DNA of 64,000 bases from Streptomyces sp. NBC_00433 (GTDB taxonomy: Bacteria; Actinomycetota; Actinomycetes; Streptomycetales; Streptomycetaceae): NCBI GenBank assembly GCA_036015235.1, contig CP107926.1, positions 7,191,501 to 7,255,500 of the forward strand, written 5' to 3'. Made by a program: the position numbers and the translations under genes. How positions within the stretch are numbered: the stretch's first letter is position 1; the number at the start of each line of letters is the position of its first letter. The notes beneath the pieces are model-generated. The model saw only the letters and a program-made list of their open reading frames with translations, searched no databases and had not been told where the DNA came from. This document shows, one piece after another, positions 62,480 through 64,000 of this stretch.

Positions 62480-63955
62480 ATGTCCGCAAGTCCTCTCGTC
62501 CTGCCGCCCGTACGGCTGCTGTCCCCGGACGAACTGGCGCAACTGGCGCTGGCCGTGCCACTGCTCGACCGCGCGCTGCGGCTGGCCCGGTGGGCGGCGC
62601 CGGAGCGCGCGGTGGACGCGATGGGGGGGCTGACGGACGCCGATCTGGTGGCCGCCGCCGAGGAGTTGGGCGGGGGAGAGGACGCGGACGACGTCTGGCT
62701 CGTGGAGACCGCGCAGGCGTGGGCCGTCGCCGTGGACACCGGGCTGGTCGAGCTGGAGATCGAGGAGGAGGCGGAGGAGTCCACCCCGCCGGGTGAGGTG
62801 GCCGGGCGGGCGGTGCCGGGCGAGGCGGCCGAGCGGCTGGCCGCGGGGGAGCCGCAGGATGTGCTGGACGTGTGGCTCGCCGCGGCCGAGGCCACGCTCG
62901 CGGAGGCCGCGTCGCCGGACCTGGAGCAGCTGCCGGACGACCTGGGCGACGTGGACGAGCACGAGTGGGACCCGGAGGAGGAGGCCGAGTTCCTCGACAC
63001 CGCGCTGGCCAACCTCTACACCCTGATGGCGCTGGACGACGGCTCGGAGGCCACCCAGGGCGCGGTGCCGCTGCCGGTGCTGGCCGCGTCGCTGGTGGTG
63101 CCCGAGGAGATGGAGCAGCCGAGTGACGCGGTGCTCGAAGAGGTCACCGAGGTCATGATGCGGCTGGACGACCACTTCCGGGTGCTGGCGCCGTCGGGAC
63201 TGGTGGACTACCAGCCGGTGGACGAGGCGCTGATCGAGGAGGACGAGGAGCCGGGGCCGCAGGCGCAGGGCGGCGAGCTGGACCCGGAGGAGCTTTCCCG
63301 CTACGGGCTGGTGCGGCTCACCCCGCTCGGCGTGCACGGCCTGCGCGAGCTGCTCATGGACGCGGGCGCGGTGGCGCCGGTGGTGGGCGACCTCGCGGGC
63401 GCGACCGGCACCGACCTGCTGGACGCGCTGGCCGGCTACCCGGACCACACGGCCCGCGCGGAGGCGGAGCTGTGGCTCCTCGACCGCAAACCGGTGGACG
63501 CGGCGAAGGAGTTGCTGGCGGCGGCCCGCGGTGACGACGACGGCGCCCCGAGCCGGCGGCTGATGTGCCAGCAGACCCTGACCCTGGTGGGCACCGAGGC
63601 CGAGCCCGCCCTGCGCGAGGTGCTCGACGACCGGCAGCTCGGCGGTCTGGCCCGGGTGTGGCTCACCGAGAGCGGCGCGTCCGACGTCCCGACGCCCGAC
63701 GCGGACATGATCTTCTGGCTGACCATCGACACCCTGGCCGCCCAGCTGGCCGCGGACGACGACCCGGAGCTGCTGTCGGACCTGGTCCGCGACCTGGTCG
63801 CGCGGCACGACGGCTTCTTCGACGCGGCCTGGCGGGTGGAGCACCCGGCGACCGCCGACGTGCTGGAGGCGATGGGCCGGCTGCACCCGGACCGCAAGGC
63901 CGCCAAGGACGCCCGCAAGGCCGCCTTCAAGGCCCGCTCCCGCGACGGGGTCTGA
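62480..63955 (+). CDS. Acidic conserved hypothetical protein
   Basis: A 491-residue, strongly acidic soluble protein of unrecognised family. The first 60 residues are helical (LLSPDELAQLALAVPLLDRALRLARWA); residues about 95-175 are rich in Glu/Asp; the C-terminal half (about 300-430) has repeated helix pairs (LLDALAGYPDHTARAEAELWLL, VDAAKELLAAARG, EAEPALREVLDDRQLGGLARVWL) reminiscent of HEAT/TPR solenoids, followed by IFWLTIDTLAAQLAADDDPELLSDLVRDL and a Lys/Ala/Arg tail. ATG 62480 follows GGGAGC; ATG 62465 is an in-frame alternative. A perfect terminator follows the stop. Confidence 0.75.
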   Translation: MSASPLVLPPVRLLSPDELAQLALAVPLLDRALRLARWAAPERAVDAMGGLTDADLVAAAEELGGGEDADDVWLVETAQAWAVAVDTGLVELEIEEEAEESTPPGEVAGRAVPGEAAERLAAGEPQDVLDVWLAAAEATLAEAASPDLEQLPDDLGDVDEHEWDPEEEAEFLDTALANLYTLMALDDGSEATQGAVPLPVLAASLVVPEEMEQPSDAVLEEVTEVMMRLDDHFRVLAPSGLVDYQPVDEALIEEDEEPGPQAQGGELDPEELSRYGLVRLTPLGVHGLRELLMDAGAVAPVVGDLAGATGTDLLDALAGYPDHTARAEAELWLLDRKPVDAAKELLAAARGDDDGAPSRRLMCQQTLTLVGTEAEPALREVLDDRQLGGLARVWLTESGASDVPTPDADMIFWLTIDTLAAQLAADDDPELLSDLVRDLVARHDGFFDAAWRVEHPATADVLEAMGRLHPDRKAAKDARKAAFKARSRDGV

Positions 63956-63963
63956 GGACCGCC

Positions 63964-63999
63964 GGTCGGGGAGGGCGGCACCGTCCGCCCTCCCCGACC
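63964..63999 (+). terminator. Terminator after the acidic hypothetical gene
   Basis: A perfect 15-bp stem (GGTCGGGGAGGGCGG 63964-63978 with its complement 63985-63999) and a 6-base loop, nine bases after the stop codon. Confidence 0.85.
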
Positions 64000-64000
64000 C

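Overview
The window is about 64 kb of very GC-rich chromosomal DNA from an actinomycete of the Streptomycetaceae. The evidence is extreme third-position GC bias (long antisense open frames almost everywhere), many GTG and TTG starts, whiA, an RbpA-family gene, TerD/TerC-family stress genes, a mycothiol-type DinB-fold enzyme, and a gene order that, from general knowledge, resembles the conserved core of Streptomyces chromosomes. No tRNA, rRNA, CRISPR array, insertion sequence or prophage was recognised.

Layout. 1-3.3 kb: hrpB (runs off the left edge) and a SAM methyltransferase on the minus strand. 3.4-8.3 kb: rpsA, a PAC2-family gene, coaE, a TPR protein and an SPFH membrane protein. 8.4-11.2 kb: divergent repair genes ogt and uvrB. 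11.3-15.1 kb: a Ter-type stress cluster (TerD; a TerD fused to an FtsK-like, apparently inactive, domain; TerC). 15.2-20.1 kb: a CtaG-type oxidase assembly protein, a WYL regulator divergent from two small cytosolic proteins, a PASTA lipoprotein, a metallo-beta-lactamase hydrolase and a DinB-fold enzyme. 20.3-28.9 kb: uvrA, a Rieske lipoprotein, then the tightly coupled run uvrC-rapZ-yvcK-whiA. 29.3-41.9 kb: central carbon metabolism, with gap-pgk-tpiA-secG, an RbpA paralogue and pgi on the plus strand facing the pentose phosphate operon tkt-tal-zwf-opcA-pgl on the minus strand. 42.2-46.1 kb: heme O and heme A synthases with an amidohydrolase-like gene. 46.2-54.9 kb: an ABC exporter pair divergent from the suf Fe-S cluster operon (sufR-sufB-sufD-Rieske ferredoxin-sufC-sufS-sufU-sufT). 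55-64 kb: accessory material, with a broken MFS/TetR pair, a DUF2264 protein, a cupin, a hydrolase relic, dapD, an FMN flavoprotein, an unknown membrane protein and an acidic unknown.

How the genes work together. SufR should sense Fe-S status and repress the suf operon through a CAAC-N6-GTTG operator overlapping its own start. The oxidase-assembly genes (CtaG-like, ctaB, ctaA) are spread over 15-46 kb. OpcA is the assembly partner of the adjacent Zwf. The excision repair genes uvrA, uvrB and uvrC lie within 17 kb.

The least ordinary content is non-genic. A modular family of GC-rich intergenic repeats sits at four gene borders: one copy with perfect 20-bp terminal inverted repeats, one perfect 76-bp tandem duplication and one ~196-bp tandem duplication. 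About ten genes have a TANNNT-like -10 box 6-7 bases before the start codon, suggesting leaderless mRNAs. A deletion has fused the remains of an efflux pump and its regulator. No wholly new defence or biosynthetic system could be shown; the best candidates are the TerD-FtsK-like protein and the 432-residue membrane protein at 60.5-61.8 kb.
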